A stretch of DNA of 64,000 nucleotides from Clostridiaceae bacterium (GTDB taxonomy: Bacteria; Bacillota; Clostridia; Lachnospirales; Lachnospiraceae): positions 1 through 64,000 of the forward strand of contig CABIXM010000015.1 of assembly GCA_902362725.1 (NCBI GenBank). Direction: 5' to 3'. This document shows, piece by piece, positions 33,060 to 42,062 of the stretch. The translations under genes were made by a program, and so were the position numbers. How positions within the stretch are numbered: position 1 is the stretch's first letter; every line of letters starts with the position of its first letter. Below the pieces are notes generated by a model. That model worked only from the letters and a program-made list of their open reading frames with translations. It was not told the origin of the DNA and did not search any database.

Positions 33060-33362
33060 TTACACCTCATAATCGAAGCAGGCGCGATCGCAGGTGGCAG
33101 GCTTAATGATCTCAGTCGCTACCGCCACATGAAGCGGGTGTACCTGATAGGCCGCCAAATCCTCCGCGGTCTCCACGTCAGACACCAGCAGCAGCTCCCG
33201 GTTGCTTCCCGGAAGCCTGTTCAGCTTCATTTCCGCGAAGGTCAGGCCCTTAATCTGACCTACCAGGGCCTTCAGACGGGCGTCCGCCTCTTTTGCAAGC
33301 GCTTCCTTTTTCTCCTCCGGGAAATCCTCTTTGAAGTTCCACATAACCAGATGCTTTACCAT
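33060..33362 (-). CDS. Dabb family (stress-responsive alpha-beta barrel) protein
   Basis: A 100-residue protein of the Dabb family: MVKHLVMWNFKED with the conserved HLVMW-F start, EMKLNR, and the closing YQVHPLHVAVATEIIKPA with the typical HP-H motif. Dabb proteins are small dimeric ferredoxin-like barrels, some enzymes of polyketide or stress functions; the role here is unknown. SD GAGGAGG precedes the ATG. It follows the zinc-ribbon gene by 16 bases. Confidence 0.85.
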   Translation of the reverse strand: MVKHLVMWNFKEDFPEEKKEALAKEADARLKALVGQIKGLTFAEMKLNRLPGSNRELLLVSDVETAEDLAAYQVHPLHVAVATEIIKPATCDRACFDYEV

Positions 33363-33378
33363 AATTACTTCCTCCTCT

Positions 33379-34335
33379 TTATTCTTCGCCGGCTGTGTCG
33401 GTATTCGCAGCCGGAAAATCCAGTTTATAGGCCAGTACCAGCGGTTCGCTGACCATACCCTTTTTATTGATAGCTACAGCACAGAGGTGCACGTCCCCCT
33501 CCTCAGTCAGCTCCACCGGCTCCTCGTAACGGGTACTCTCCTTTGTCGGTTCGGTCCCGTCCAGTGTATAATAGATGGAGCCATACTCTGCCGTCAGGTT
33601 CAGTCTCAAATAATAATTATAGATGCCCTCCGGTGTATCGCAGACCGGCTTCTCAATGCGATAGGCGGCAAGAGTCTCCCGGATATCCTCATAGGGGCAG
33701 TCCTCTATGACAATGCTGACCATCTCCGTCTGTCCCGTCTCATTCAGCAGATTCATCATATCCAGATACAGCTCCTTCAATCCTCTGCCATCACCCCGGG
33801 CCTTCGTTTCTGCCTCGATGGCCTGTTCCATATAAGTTACAGCAGCATCTCTGTCTCCGACTTTCGCATAAGCGTCCGCCAGCAGGCGGAATACTTCTGT
33901 ATCGTCGGACTTTTTCCCACCCTGCAGCTTCTGTGCCCGGAGCAGATACGGGATAGCCTGTTCGTACTCCTCTTTTTCCGCATACCGTCTTCCCTTCCGA
34001 AGCTGGTAGGAATAATTATGATCGCTGGTTATCGCGGAATAGGAGAACCAGGATACGCAGCCACATACAAGGACCGCAGCCAGAAAAAGAAGACACTTAT
34101 AACGAAAACGCAGGACCATCGGTTTCTTCTTTTCCCGAAACGGCTTCTTCTCTCCATTCTCCACGGGCGTTTCCGGATTCGGCGTCGTTCCGATCCCAGG
34201 TTCTTCCGGCTCCTCGCGGCCTATCAGAAGCTCATCCAGGGGATCGTAATCCGGAACAATCTGTATTTCATGACCACAGTGATCACAGTATATTTTTCCG
34301 GGCTCCAGTTCGTTCCCGCAATTCGGACACTTCAT
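33379..34335 (-). CDS. Zinc-ribbon, membrane-anchored TPR protein with chitobiase-like C-terminal domain
   Basis: A 318-residue protein: residues 1-25 form a zinc ribbon (CPNCGNELEPGKIYCDHCG, CxxC twice), then a charged linker, a transmembrane helix near residues 80-98, a helical region with a TPR-like repeat (AIPYLLRAQKLQ, AEKEEYEQ; TYMEQAIEAE), and a C-terminal domain YYTLDGTEPTKESTRYEEP resembling the chitobiase/beta-hexosaminidase C-terminal or FN3-like 'D-G-TDPT' fold. Chitobiase-type repeats bind or decorate surfaces, so the C-terminus is probably outside the cell. ATG 34335 follows GAGAGGAAG. It sits just after ftsK. Confidence 0.65.
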   Translation of the reverse strand: MKCPNCGNELEPGKIYCDHCGHEIQIVPDYDPLDELLIGREEPEEPGIGTTPNPETPVENGEKKPFREKKKPMVLRFRYKCLLFLAAVLVCGCVSWFSYSAITSDHNYSYQLRKGRRYAEKEEYEQAIPYLLRAQKLQGGKKSDDTEVFRLLADAYAKVGDRDAAVTYMEQAIEAETKARGDGRGLKELYLDMMNLLNETGQTEMVSIVIEDCPYEDIRETLAAYRIEKPVCDTPEGIYNYYLRLNLTAEYGSIYYTLDGTEPTKESTRYEEPVELTEEGDVHLCAVAINKKGMVSEPLVLAYKLDFPAANTDTAGEE

Positions 34336-34356
34336 AAGGCTTCCTCTCTTTTGCAA

Positions 34357-37128
34357 TCAGACATATTCATCCAGATATCGTTCAAATTCTTCCAGGGTCA
34401 TCTGGATTTCCCGGGGTTTGGTTCCGGCTTCCTCGCCGACCACACCGGCCTCTGCCAGCTGATCCATGATCCGTGCCGCCCGGTTGAAGCCCACCTTGAA
34501 CCACCGCTGCAGCATGCCAATGGACGCTTTGTCCTTCTCAATGATAAATCTTCCGGCCTCCGCGAACAGGGCGTCTCTCTCCGGGCCGTCGTTCTGGGTT
34601 CCGGCTGCGCCCTCACTTTCCGCTGTCTGAACTGTATTGATATGTTCCTCCACAGCTTCACTGTATCCGCTGCCACTGTTATGTTCCTTTAAGAATTCCA
34701 CCACCGCGCCGACTTCTTCATCCGACACGAAAGCACCCTGTACGCGGACTGGCTTCGGATAACCGTAAGGGTAGAACAGCATGTCGCCTTTGCCCAGCAG
34801 CTTCTCCGCGCCGTTCATATCGAGAATGGTTCTCGAATCCACACCCGAGGATACCGCAAAGGCGATACGGGACGGCATATTGGCCTTGATAAGGCCCGTG
34901 ATAACATTGACAGAAGGCCGCTGGGTCGCGATAATCAGATGAATCCCCGCTGCACGGGCCAGCTGAGCCAGACGGCAGATGGCATCCTCCACCTCGCCCG
35001 GGGCTACCATCATCAAATCGGCCAGCTCGTCCACCACGATGACAATCTGGGGCAGCTTCTGAGGCTTGGTGTCATCCTCAATATGTTCGATATTCTTGAT
35101 TTTCTCATTATATCCGGCAAGATTCCGGACATTGTAATCGGCAAACAACTTATAACGGTGAGTCATCTCCGCCACTGCCCAGTTCAGGGCTCCCGCTGCC
35201 TTCTTCGGATCCGTCACTACCGGAATCAACAGATGGGGAATGCCATTGTATGTACTCAGCTCGACCACCTTCGGGTCGATCATAATCAGTTTGACCTCAT
35301 CCGGAGACGACTTATAAAGCAGGCTCATAATCAGGGTATTAATGCAGACGGATTTACCGGAACCGGTCGCTCCCGCGATCAGCAGATGGGGCATCTTGGC
35401 GATATCAGTCACCATAATTTTGCCCGCGATATCCTTGCCCACCGCAAAGGCCAGTTTGGATTTATGGTTCTTAAACTCCTGGGAGGATACCAGTTCCCGG
35501 AAGGATACGATGGAATTCTCCGCGTTGGGGACCTCGATACCCACCGCCGCTTTTCCGGGGATCGGCGCTTCAATTCGCACATCGGTCACAGCCAGATTCA
35601 GCTTGATATCATCGGCCAGGCTCACGATTTTATTGACCTTGACGCCCTGATCCGGCTGCAATTCATAGCGGGTCACGGCCGGTCCCTGGCTCACGTCGGT
35701 CACGGTTACGCCCACGCCGAAGTCCCGGAGAATCTGCTGCAGATGCAGGGCCGTCTCATGGAGAATCCGGTCGGTGTCTTTATTCTCTGTATGCTTCACC
35801 TGATTTAAAAGGCGAAGTGGCGGATAGACATATTCCGGTTTCGCAGCCATCGGTGTCTCAGGTGCTGAAACAGGCAGCGCAGTCTGTGACGTTGTCTGAA
35901 CCTGGTGCGCAGGCTCTGGGGTATGTACCGCAGATATCGGTTCGACGTTTCGGATTGGAGTGACCGCCCGCGTGGTCTGCGCCGGGGTTTCCTCCCGCAC
36001 AAACTCCGGCGATTCCATCTGAATCACCGACTCTGATTCTGTTTCGTGCTCTTCCGGCTCTGCGCTCTTGCGCTCCCGGTGAATCGGGATCCGGAACATT
36101 TCGTCCAGATCCTTCAGATTGGGGCCCTCCATATCGCGAAAGCTTTCCTGACCGTCTTCCGGATCCTCCGGATCGGACGCTGCATCGGCTTCCATATCCA
36201 TACCCGGCAGCGTAATCTCCCGCATTTCATCCGTATAAACTTCTTTTTTCACGGCAGCTTCCTGCTCTGCCTGTTCAGCTTCCACGCTCTCCAGGCTTTC
36301 CTTTGCCGCTGCCTCTTTGAGTGCAGTCTCCTCCAGCGCAATACCGGACACCTTATGATCCATACGGGGGCGCTTAGGTTCTCGGGGCTTCTTCACTGGT
36401 TGTTCCAGCGCCTCTGCCTCTTCACCCTCCCGCTCTTCCTCTTCCAGAGCCGCCCGTTCTTCCATGGCCTTTCTTCTGGCCTCCCGGCGTTCCTCCGCCT
36501 GAATCCGGTATCGACGTGCGTCCTCCTTCGCTGAATCGTAGACCTTCCTGCTTCCGGTCTTTACGCCGCCGATAAAAGAGCGCTCCGTGATGACCACTGC
36601 GCAGATGATGAACAGCGCCGCCACAATAATCCAGGCACCCACCACGCCAAAGGCTCCGGTCAGCACCTTGCAGATAAGGCCGCCCAGGGCTCCGCCTCCG
36701 CTTTTATGCTGCGACGCATAGGTGTAAAAAGCCGTCACCGTTCCCGCTCCGTCCTTTTCCCCGAACACTAACTCAAATACCGCGCACAGAAGCATGCCGG
36801 CGATGATCATGGCCGCCGCTTTCACAGCGGCAATGGTATTGTCCCGGTTGGAAATGGAAAAGGCTGTAACCAGAAACAGAACGATGGGCAGAATATATGC
36901 AAAAATTCCAAAGATACCAAACATCACTCTGCTGACGAACCCGCCCGCAGCCCCTCCGACCCCGAAATTGCTGATGAGAAGCAGAACCGAAACCGCAAAC
37001 AGAATCAGGACCGTCACCTCGTCCCGGATAAACGCGTTTTCTTCCTTCCGCTTTACTGTTGTCTTTCTGGAGGCCGTTGTCTTTTTTCGTGTGGTTGTCC
37101 GGCGTCTGCCGGAGTTCCCTGCTGCCAT
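34357..37128 (-). CDS. ftsK: DNA translocase FtsK/SpoIIIE
   Basis: A 923-residue protein with four N-terminal transmembrane helices (about residues 35-185), a long acidic/Glu-rich linker, and the C-terminal motor: Walker A GATGSGKS near residue 590, [10 protein letters not shown] (Walker B), [16 protein letters not shown] and a final winged-helix gamma domain ([24 protein letters not shown]). It pumps chromosomal DNA through the division or sporulation septum. The linker is rich in Pro/Ala/Glu. It follows tepA, as spoIIIE does in Bacillus. Two promoter/dyad elements lie upstream (37168-37266). Confidence 0.94.
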   Translation of the reverse strand: MAAGNSGRRRTTTRKKTTASRKTTVKRKEENAFIRDEVTVLILFAVSVLLLISNFGVGGAAGGFVSRVMFGIFGIFAYILPIVLFLVTAFSISNRDNTIAAVKAAAMIIAGMLLCAVFELVFGEKDGAGTVTAFYTYASQHKSGGGALGGLICKVLTGAFGVVGAWIIVAALFIICAVVITERSFIGGVKTGSRKVYDSAKEDARRYRIQAEERREARRKAMEERAALEEEEREGEEAEALEQPVKKPREPKRPRMDHKVSGIALEETALKEAAAKESLESVEAEQAEQEAAVKKEVYTDEMREITLPGMDMEADAASDPEDPEDGQESFRDMEGPNLKDLDEMFRIPIHRERKSAEPEEHETESESVIQMESPEFVREETPAQTTRAVTPIRNVEPISAVHTPEPAHQVQTTSQTALPVSAPETPMAAKPEYVYPPLRLLNQVKHTENKDTDRILHETALHLQQILRDFGVGVTVTDVSQGPAVTRYELQPDQGVKVNKIVSLADDIKLNLAVTDVRIEAPIPGKAAVGIEVPNAENSIVSFRELVSSQEFKNHKSKLAFAVGKDIAGKIMVTDIAKMPHLLIAGATGSGKSVCINTLIMSLLYKSSPDEVKLIMIDPKVVELSTYNGIPHLLIPVVTDPKKAAGALNWAVAEMTHRYKLFADYNVRNLAGYNEKIKNIEHIEDDTKPQKLPQIVIVVDELADLMMVAPGEVEDAICRLAQLARAAGIHLIIATQRPSVNVITGLIKANMPSRIAFAVSSGVDSRTILDMNGAEKLLGKGDMLFYPYGYPKPVRVQGAFVSDEEVGAVVEFLKEHNSGSGYSEAVEEHINTVQTAESEGAAGTQNDGPERDALFAEAGRFIIEKDKASIGMLQRWFKVGFNRAARIMDQLAEAGVVGEEAGTKPREIQMTLEEFERYLDEYV

Positions 37129-37167
37129 CTCTTTTGTCCTCCCCTTTTTATTCGCATAATTATTTTA

Positions 37168-37191
37168 ATTATACCATATCCTCCGGATATG
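37168..37191 (-). promoter_or_regulatory. ftsK proximal promoter -10 with CATATCC palindrome
   Basis: TATAAT (minus, 37168-37173) lies about 40 bases upstream of ftsK. A 7-bp palindrome CATATCC-TCC-GGATATG (37175-37191) occupies the -35/-10 spacer and no -35 box is recognisable, a layout typical of regulated promoters. Confidence 0.45.
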
Positions 37192-37219
37192 CCGCTCCGC
37201 TTTGGATGCCATCCGGCAG

Positions 37220-37245
37220 GGTATAATATCTTGCGATATTATACC
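37220..37245. repeat. Perfect 11-bp inverted repeat GGTATAATATC at ftsK upstream promoter
   Basis: GGTATAATATC (37220-37230) and GATATTATACC (37235-37245), loop TTGC. Its right arm contains the -10 (TATAAT, 37238-37243) of a promoter whose -35 TGGACA lies at 37261-37266, 17 bases away. A repressor bound to this dyad would cover the -10 and start region. On the plus strand a T-run follows, so it might also terminate plus-strand transcripts. Confidence 0.6.
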
Positions 37246-37266
37246 ATTTTTTAACCGTGCTGTCCA
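37238..37266 (-). promoter_or_regulatory. ftsK distal promoter (TGGACA-N17-TATAAT)
   Basis: TGGACA (37261-37266) and TATAAT (37238-37243), spacing 17, in the gap behind tepA. It starts a transcript that passes through the dyad at 37220-37245 and the CATATCC palindrome before reaching ftsK. Confidence 0.5.
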
Positions 37267-37270
37267 CGCA

Positions 37271-37948
37271 TCATTTTTCCCGGATCAGCTCCCGCAACTT
37301 CGCAAAGGCCCGGGCGATTCCGCCCACCTCGTTGATGAGTCCTTCCTTCACTGCCTGGCTGCCCACCAGGACGGATCCCACATCCTTGGTTAGTTCCCCG
37401 GTCTCCAGCATAAGCCTCGACAATCGTTCTCTGGAAATACTGCTGTGCGTGGTAATAAAGCCCGAAATCCGATCCTGAATCTTCTGGAAATAATCAAAAG
37501 TCTGGGGCACGCCGATAATAAGGCCGGTCATCCGTACCGGATGAATCATCATGGTCCCGGTGGGAACGATAAAGGAATAATCTGCAGATACTGCCAGAGG
37601 TACGCCGATGGAATGACTACCGCCCAACACCAGCGATACCGTAGGCTTACTTAAGGACGCAATCATTTCCGCAATGGCCAGTCCTGACTCCACATCGCCG
37701 CCCACCGTGTTAATAAGCACCAGAAGCCCCTCCACGCTTTTGCTGTCCTCCAGAGCCGCCAACTGTGGAATCACGTGCTCGTACTTGGTGGTTTTCGCGC
37801 TGGAGGCCAGGCACTCATGCCCCTCGATCTCGCCTATGATATTCAGCAAATGAATCCGATGCTCCCCTTCCTCCAGCGTCACCTGTCCGAAGTCCTCGAT
37901 TTCCTGATTCTGCTCTTTCTGTTTTTCCTCGCTTTTCTCTTTTTCCAT
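37271..37948 (-). CDS. tepA: ClpP-family serine protease TepA-like
   Basis: A 225-residue cytosolic ClpP-fold protein. The catalytic Ser lies in [11 protein letters not shown] near residue 116 and the His in MMIHPVR near 140; the rest follows ClpP/TepA ([14 protein letters not shown] for the oxyanion turn). TepA proteins lack the ClpX/ClpC docking surface and were linked to protein export and sporulation. It precedes ftsK/spoIIIE as in Bacillus. Its SD AGGG is inside the 3' arm of a hairpin (37954-38006), and TTTTT runs into the ATG. Confidence 0.85.
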   Translation of the reverse strand: MEKEKSEEKQKEQNQEIEDFGQVTLEEGEHRIHLLNIIGEIEGHECLASSAKTTKYEHVIPQLAALEDSKSVEGLLVLINTVGGDVESGLAIAEMIASLSKPTVSLVLGGSHSIGVPLAVSADYSFIVPTGTMMIHPVRMTGLIIGVPQTFDYFQKIQDRISGFITTHSSISRERLSRLMLETGELTKDVGSVLVGSQAVKEGLINEVGGIARAFAKLRELIREK

Positions 37949-37953
37949 AAAAA

Positions 37954-38012
37954 TACCCTGACCTTTCTCACATACTTTTTCTTTAGTATGCTTTCCGGTC
38001 AGGGTAATTATA
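37954..38012 (-). promoter_or_regulatory. tepA leader: sigma-G-like promoter plus SD-occluding hairpin
   Basis: TACCCTGACC (minus 38006-37997) pairs perfectly with GGTCAGGGTA (37963-37954), with an inner CATAC/GTATG stem. The 3' arm contains the tepA SD and is followed by TATTTTTATG. The loop holds CATACTA, and 18 bases upstream is GTATA (within GGTATAATT), matching the sigma-G consensus GHATR-N17/18-CATNHTA. An alternative reading of TATAAT as a sigma-A -10 is possible. Confidence 0.5.
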
Positions 38013-38025
38013 CCTGTTTGAAAGC

Positions 38026-38808
38026 TTAAGACATGTAGCGACTCTTCAGGTCATAAACCATCTCCGCGTAACGTTCCCTGCAGGCTTCGTTTTCGCCGTT
38101 CTCGATCTTGTGAACGCAATCCATCAGATAAGAATTCCACAGCTCATCATATACGGCGCCCGCATTTTCCTGGCGGGCAATCCGGTTCACAATGGTCGGC
38201 GCGATATTATAGTATTCTTTGACCATCGCCCCGCCCTCTTCGCTCTGCAGCAGATAATTGTCCCGGTAAGAGCGCAAAAGCTCCAGCTCGTAGCAATTGT
38301 CCGCCTTTCCCTGGCTCTCACAGGCTGCCGTGGTGATATAACAGAATTTCCGGTGGAAACCCTGCTCGATCTTCTCATAGTCTGCCTTGCCCACGGAAGT
38401 CTTGAAGGTCTCGTTCCAGCGGGTCATCAGCACATCCGCCAGCGGCTCCGCAGACTGATTGTTCTTCTGCTCCAGCAGTGCCGGAAATACATAGACAGCC
38501 AGAATCATATTGTAATTGATCTGCTGCTCGCTTTTCTTTCCCTTTTTCGTGATTCCGTCAAGCTCTGACTGTACGCAGTCGATCAGATGATCGGACAGCC
38601 TGGTAAGCCAGGCCTCCGGATTCTCTTCCTGCTGGTACACCCGCTCAATGGCATTGATGGTATCCAGATTTCTTCTCAAATACGCCTGAAAAGCCTCCGG
38701 ATATACGTCCCGCTTAAAGGTTTTCATGGGATTATCCTCTTTTAAGAGCATATCCTCGATCCCCTGCATGGCCTGATTATAACTCTCCCCGTATGCTACC
38801 AGATCCAT
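38026..38808 (-). CDS. CFI-box-CTERM domain protein of unknown function
   Basis: A 260-residue helical, hydrophilic protein without membrane or signal sequences. The C-terminal [20 protein letters not shown] and [18 protein letters not shown] segments resemble the CFI-box domain (CFIATAAYG...LRxFRDxxL), a Cys-containing module found in many bacterial proteins without a known function. The N-terminal half (residues 1-140) is unique. It lies between yebC and tepA, SD GGAGGA before ATG 38808. No enzyme motif is visible. Confidence 0.6.
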   Translation of the reverse strand: MDLVAYGESYNQAMQGIEDMLLKEDNPMKTFKRDVYPEAFQAYLRRNLDTINAIERVYQQEENPEAWLTRLSDHLIDCVQSELDGITKKGKKSEQQINYNMILAVYVFPALLEQKNNQSAEPLADVLMTRWNETFKTSVGKADYEKIEQGFHRKFCYITTAACESQGKADNCYELELLRSYRDNYLLQSEEGGAMVKEYYNIAPTIVNRIARQENAGAVYDELWNSYLMDCVHKIENGENEACRERYAEMVYDLKSRYMS

Positions 38809-38823
38809 ATGTAGTCCTCCCGA

Positions 38824-39552
38824 TTACTCGTCCCAGTTATGGTATACGTTCTGTACGTCGTCGTCCTCATCCAGCAGATCCAGTGTTCTCTGCAGGTTCT
38901 TGATGGCGTCCTCATCCGTCAGTGTCACATAGGTCTGCGGGATCATGGTCACCTCAGCCTCCGCCATTGGGATGCCCTTCTCTTCCAGAGCCGCACGTAC
39001 CTCGCTGAAGGAATCCGGATCGGTCAGGATCTCGAAGCTGTCCTCCTCTTCGGAGAAGTCCTCTGCCCCTGCGTCCAGCGCCAGCATCATCAGATCGTCC
39101 GGATCCATATCACACTCATCCCGATCCACGATGATCTGTCCCTTCTTATCAAACATATAAGATACGCAGCCCTGGTTACCGATGGAGCCGTTGCCCTTGG
39201 TAAATGCGCTTCTTACATTTGCCGCGGTACGATTCTTATTGTCGGTCAGCGCGTCCACGATAATAGCAATACCATTGGGGCCATATCCTTCATAAGATAC
39301 ATACTCGTAGTTTACTGCGTTGGCATTGCCTGCCGCCTTCTTGATGCCGCGGTCTATGGTATCGTTGGGCATGTTCGCTGCCTTGGCTTTGGCAATGATA
39401 TCACGCAGCTTGCTGTTGTTGTTCGGGTCAGCGCCGCCTTCCTTTACGGCTACGGCCAGCTCACGGCCGATGATGGTGAAAATCTTTCCCTTTGCTGCGT
39501 CATTCTTCTCTTTTTTATGCTTAATGTTCGCAAATTTTGAATGTCCTGACAT
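38824..39552 (-). CDS. yebC: YebC/PmpR-family DNA-binding or translation regulator
   Basis: A 242-residue YebC family protein, starting MSGHSKFANIKHKK with the conserved SGHSK-W/A-IKH motif, then AAKGKIFTIIGRELAVAVKEGG and NMPNDTIDRGIKKAAG. YebC proteins were first described as DNA-binding regulators; recent work links the family to relief of ribosome stalling at proline runs. ATG 39552 has a normal site. A sigma-A promoter (39629-39657) is upstream. Confidence 0.94.
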   Translation of the reverse strand: MSGHSKFANIKHKKEKNDAAKGKIFTIIGRELAVAVKEGGADPNNNSKLRDIIAKAKAANMPNDTIDRGIKKAAGNANAVNYEYVSYEGYGPNGIAIIVDALTDNKNRTAANVRSAFTKGNGSIGNQGCVSYMFDKKGQIIVDRDECDMDPDDLMMLALDAGAEDFSEEEDSFEILTDPDSFSEVRAALEEKGIPMAEAEVTMIPQTYVTLTDEDAIKNLQRTLDLLDEDDDVQNVYHNWDE

Positions 39553-39628
39553 ATCTAAACACTCCTATTCTTCCTGATCTGTACTTTTCGCCGCCGCTTC
39601 TGTCAGTTCCCGGCAGACGGTTCTCTCT

Positions 39629-39657
39629 ATTGTAACACTATTTTTTTCAGATGGCAA
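39629..39657 (-). promoter_or_regulatory. Candidate sigma-A promoter of yebC
   Basis: TTGCCA (39652-39657) and TACAAT (39629-39634) on the minus strand, spacing 17, about 75 bases upstream of yebC. Confidence 0.5.
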
Positions 39658-39660
39658 GTC

Positions 39661-40008
39661 TTATGTATCCAGCTCCAGACTCACCCGCAAAGCCTCGTTG
39701 ACCCGCTGCAGGGATCGCTCATCCAGATGACAGATTTTATCCCGCAGGCGCTGCTTGTCGATGGTCCGCAGCTGCTCCAGCAAAATCACCGAATCCCGGA
39801 CAATCTGGCACTGCCTGGTGTTCAGTTCCACATGGGTGGGAAGCTTTGCCTTATTCATCTTCGAGGTAATTGCCGCCACGATGACGGTGGGACTGTGCCG
39901 GTTGCCGGTATCATTTTGAATCACGAGTACCGGACGGACGCCGCCCTGCTCAGAACCAATCACCGGCCGTAAGTCCGCGTAGTATACATCGCCCCGTCTG
40001 ATTATCAC
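39661..40008 (-). CDS. mazF: MazF/PemK-family endoribonuclease toxin (EndoA/NdoA-like)
   Basis: A 115-residue toxin of the MazF family: [20 protein letters not shown] with the conserved [20 protein letters not shown] and [11 protein letters not shown]. MazF cuts single-stranded mRNA at short motifs. GTG 40008 is preferred (GGAG 8 bases upstream). It follows alr by 88 bases, as ndoA follows alr in Bacillus, but no MazE-like antitoxin gene is visible: the gap is too short, and none lies downstream before yebC. Antitoxin may be elsewhere, or absent. Confidence 0.85.
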   Translation of the reverse strand: MIIRRGDVYYADLRPVIGSEQGGVRPVLVIQNDTGNRHSPTVIVAAITSKMNKAKLPTHVELNTRQCQIVRDSVILLEQLRTIDKQRLRDKICHLDERSLQRVNEALRVSLELDT

Positions 40009-40073
40009 ATTTTTCACACTCCAATTTTCAAAATACGTTGTTACTTCTTTCTCAAGTATTTCCAAAATTACAG

Positions 40074-40085
40074 TGTGTATACACA
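40074..40085. repeat. 12-bp palindrome TGTGTATACACA between alr and mazF
   Basis: A perfect palindrome TGTGTATACACA lies 12 bases after the alr stop and about 65 bases before the mazF start. It could be an operator site for the toxin gene or a chance dyad; no promoter is obvious beside it. Confidence 0.4.
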
Positions 40086-40096
40086 TTCAGGCCTTC

Positions 40097-41263
40097 TCAG
40101 GCATAAAAATCGTGAACCTCCGAGACCTTACCGTGGCGCAGGTAAATCCGCGGAACCCGCTGGGACAGGTCGCAGACAAATTCATAATTAAAGCGTCCGG
40201 ACAGCTCCGCCAGCTCATCCACAGACAAATAGGCGTCCCCGTCCCTTCCGAACATGGTGACTTCCAGCCCCGGTACTGCCTCCGGAATCTCCGTCACATC
40301 CACCATCATCTGATCCATACAGACTCTGCCGCAGATGGGTGCCCGTTTTCCGGCCACCAGAATGCAGCCCTTATTGGACAGACTTCTGGGATAACCGTCC
40401 GCGTAGCCCACCGGGACGGTGGCGATCCGGCGCACGGAGTCTGCCGTATAGATGCCGCCGTAGCTGATCTCCGTACCAGGCGTGATCTCTTTTACATGCA
40501 CGATATGGCTCTTCATTTCCATGGCGGGTTTCAGTGGAACCAATTCTTTCTTTACTTCCTCCGAAGGGTACAGGCCATACACCGTGATGCCCGCCCGCAC
40601 CATATCCAGGTTCGCTTCCGGCAGATCGATGATACCGGCACTGTTAGAGCAATGATGAATTTGGAAACGCACGCCTGCCGCCTCACAGGCCCTGTTAAAA
40701 GCCTGATACCGCATAAGCTGCTTTTCAGTGGCCGCCTTATCCGCCTCGTCGGATTTGGCAAAATGGGTAAACAGGCCTTCCAGCGTGATCCCGGGAAGCT
40801 CCCCAATTTCACAGACTGTTTTTACACTTTCCTCCGTATCCGCAAAACCAATGCGGCTCATCCCTGTATCCACTTTAATATGCACGTTCACGTTTTTTCC
40901 CTGACGCACGGCCTCTGCAGAAAGCTCCTGTGCCATGTCCAGCCGGAACACGGTGGGACAGATATCCAGGCGCACCAGTTCCGGGTAATCCTCCGGAAAT
41001 ACGTAGCCCAGAATTAATATCGGCTTTCGGATTCCGTTTTTCCGAAGCTCTACCGCCTCCTCGATGGTGGCTGCCGCAAACCCCCACAGATAATCCTTTT
41101 CCTCTATCATCTGCGCGATGGGTACCGCGCCGTGGCCGTAGCCGTTGGCCTTTACCACCGCCGCAATCTGCGTCCCGGCCTGCAGATTCGCCTTCATGGC
41201 CTCAAAATTCTCTTCTATGGCATCCAAATTCACATAAGCCGCTACGCGCTTATATTTTTTCAC
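40097..41263 (-). CDS. alr: Alanine racemase
   Basis: A 388-residue PLP enzyme. The N-terminal AVVKANGYGHGAVPIAQ holds the catalytic Lys (near residue 36) and the conserved PLP region; the C-terminal GRVCMDQMMVDVTE and ISYGGIYTAD segments belong to the second domain with the catalytic Tyr. It makes D-alanine for peptidoglycan. GTG 41263 is preferred because GAGGAG lies 8 bases upstream, though a GTG three codons earlier is possible. It lies between rex and mazF. Confidence 0.95.
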   Translation of the reverse strand: MKKYKRVAAYVNLDAIEENFEAMKANLQAGTQIAAVVKANGYGHGAVPIAQMIEEKDYLWGFAAATIEEAVELRKNGIRKPILILGYVFPEDYPELVRLDICPTVFRLDMAQELSAEAVRQGKNVNVHIKVDTGMSRIGFADTEESVKTVCEIGELPGITLEGLFTHFAKSDEADKAATEKQLMRYQAFNRACEAAGVRFQIHHCSNSAGIIDLPEANLDMVRAGITVYGLYPSEEVKKELVPLKPAMEMKSHIVHVKEITPGTEISYGGIYTADSVRRIATVPVGYADGYPRSLSNKGCILVAGKRAPICGRVCMDQMMVDVTEIPEAVPGLEVTMFGRDGDAYLSVDELAELSGRFNYEFVCDLSQRVPRIYLRHGKVSEVHDFYA

Positions 41264-41305
41264 GTCTGACACTCCTCACTATCCTTAATATATGCGTCTG
41301 CACGC

Positions 41306-41333
41306 AAAAGGGAGCCCATAAGCTCCCTTTTAT
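41306..41333 (-). terminator. Hairpin terminator between rex and alr
   Basis: AAAAGGGAGC (41306-41315) pairs with GCTCCCTTTT (41322-41331) around a 6-base loop. On the minus strand it follows the rex stop and ends in TTTT, a plausible terminator of rex before alr. Confidence 0.55.
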
Positions 41334-41356
41334 GACTCGTCACTTCCGGTACTCCA

Positions 41357-42004
41357 TCAGGAACGGGGATGCTCTTTCTCATACCGTGTGATATTGTAAG
41401 AAAGCTGCATCAGGCTCTCTGACAGATGTACGTTCTCCACCAGAACGTCCGACGGAACATCCAGATCGATGTGGGCGAAATTCCAGATGGCTTTGATTCC
41501 GTACCGAACCAGAAGCCGCGTCATTTCCTCCGCCTTGGACTTCGGCAATGTCAAGGCCGCAATCTGAATCTCCTCGTCCTTAATAAAGCTCTCCAGATCC
41601 TCCAGCATATGAATCTGGATACCGCGGACGCTTAAGCCCTTTAAGACAGGATTTACATCGAAGATACCTTTTATGTAGAAGCCTCGTTTTTCAAAATCCA
41701 CATAATTGGCCAGTGCCTGTCCCAGGTTGCCTCCGCCGATGATGATCATGTTGTGCTTTTTGTCAAGGCCCAGAATCTTGCCGATTTCTTCATACAGATA
41801 CTTCACATTGTATCCGTATCCCTGCTGTCCGAAGCCTCCGAAATTGTTCAGATCCTGCCGGATCTGTGACGCCGTGACGCTCATTCGTTTACTCAGCTCA
41901 CCGGAAGAGATACGTTCTACTCCGTTCTCCATCAGTTCGCCAAGATAACGATAATAACGCGGTAGCCGCTTAATTACTGCTTTTGAGATCTCTCTCTCTT
42001 CCAT
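41357..42004 (-). CDS. rex: Redox-sensing transcriptional repressor Rex
   Basis: A 215-residue Rex. The N-terminal winged helix shows RLPRYYRYLGELMENGVERISS and SVTASQIRQDLNNFGGFGQQGYGY, and the C-terminal NADH-binding Rossmann fold has IIGGGNLGQALANYV. It represses fermentation and respiration genes when NADH is low and leaves DNA when NADH is high. Its own promoter (42048-42077) carries an inverted repeat, but not the usual Rex operator. The neighbour ydiF-like ABC-F gene is divergent, as in Bacillus. Confidence 0.96.
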   Translation of the reverse strand: MEEREISKAVIKRLPRYYRYLGELMENGVERISSGELSKRMSVTASQIRQDLNNFGGFGQQGYGYNVKYLYEEIGKILGLDKKHNMIIIGGGNLGQALANYVDFEKRGFYIKGIFDVNPVLKGLSVRGIQIHMLEDLESFIKDEEIQIAALTLPKSKAEEMTRLLVRYGIKAIWNFAHIDLDVPSDVLVENVHLSESLMQLSYNITRYEKEHPRS

Positions 42005-42029
42005 AATCCTTACACATCCCTCAACCAGA

Positions 42030-42062
42030 CTTTTCGAAACTGTTTTTATTATAATCGAAAAG
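42030..42062. repeat. Inverted repeat CTTTTCGA-N17-TCGAAAAG at the rex promoter
   Basis: CTTTTCGA (42030-42037) and TCGAAAAG (42055-42062) form a perfect 8-bp dyad with a 17-base centre that contains the rex -10 box. Its spacing puts the arms on the same DNA face, consistent with a dimer operator, but it does not match the Rex consensus TTGTTAAN4TTAACAA. Confidence 0.45.

Noticed and set aside
40009..40096. MazE antitoxin gene between alr and mazF
   Set aside because: The gap is 88 bases, too short for an antitoxin of about 80 residues, and has no start with a ribosome site.
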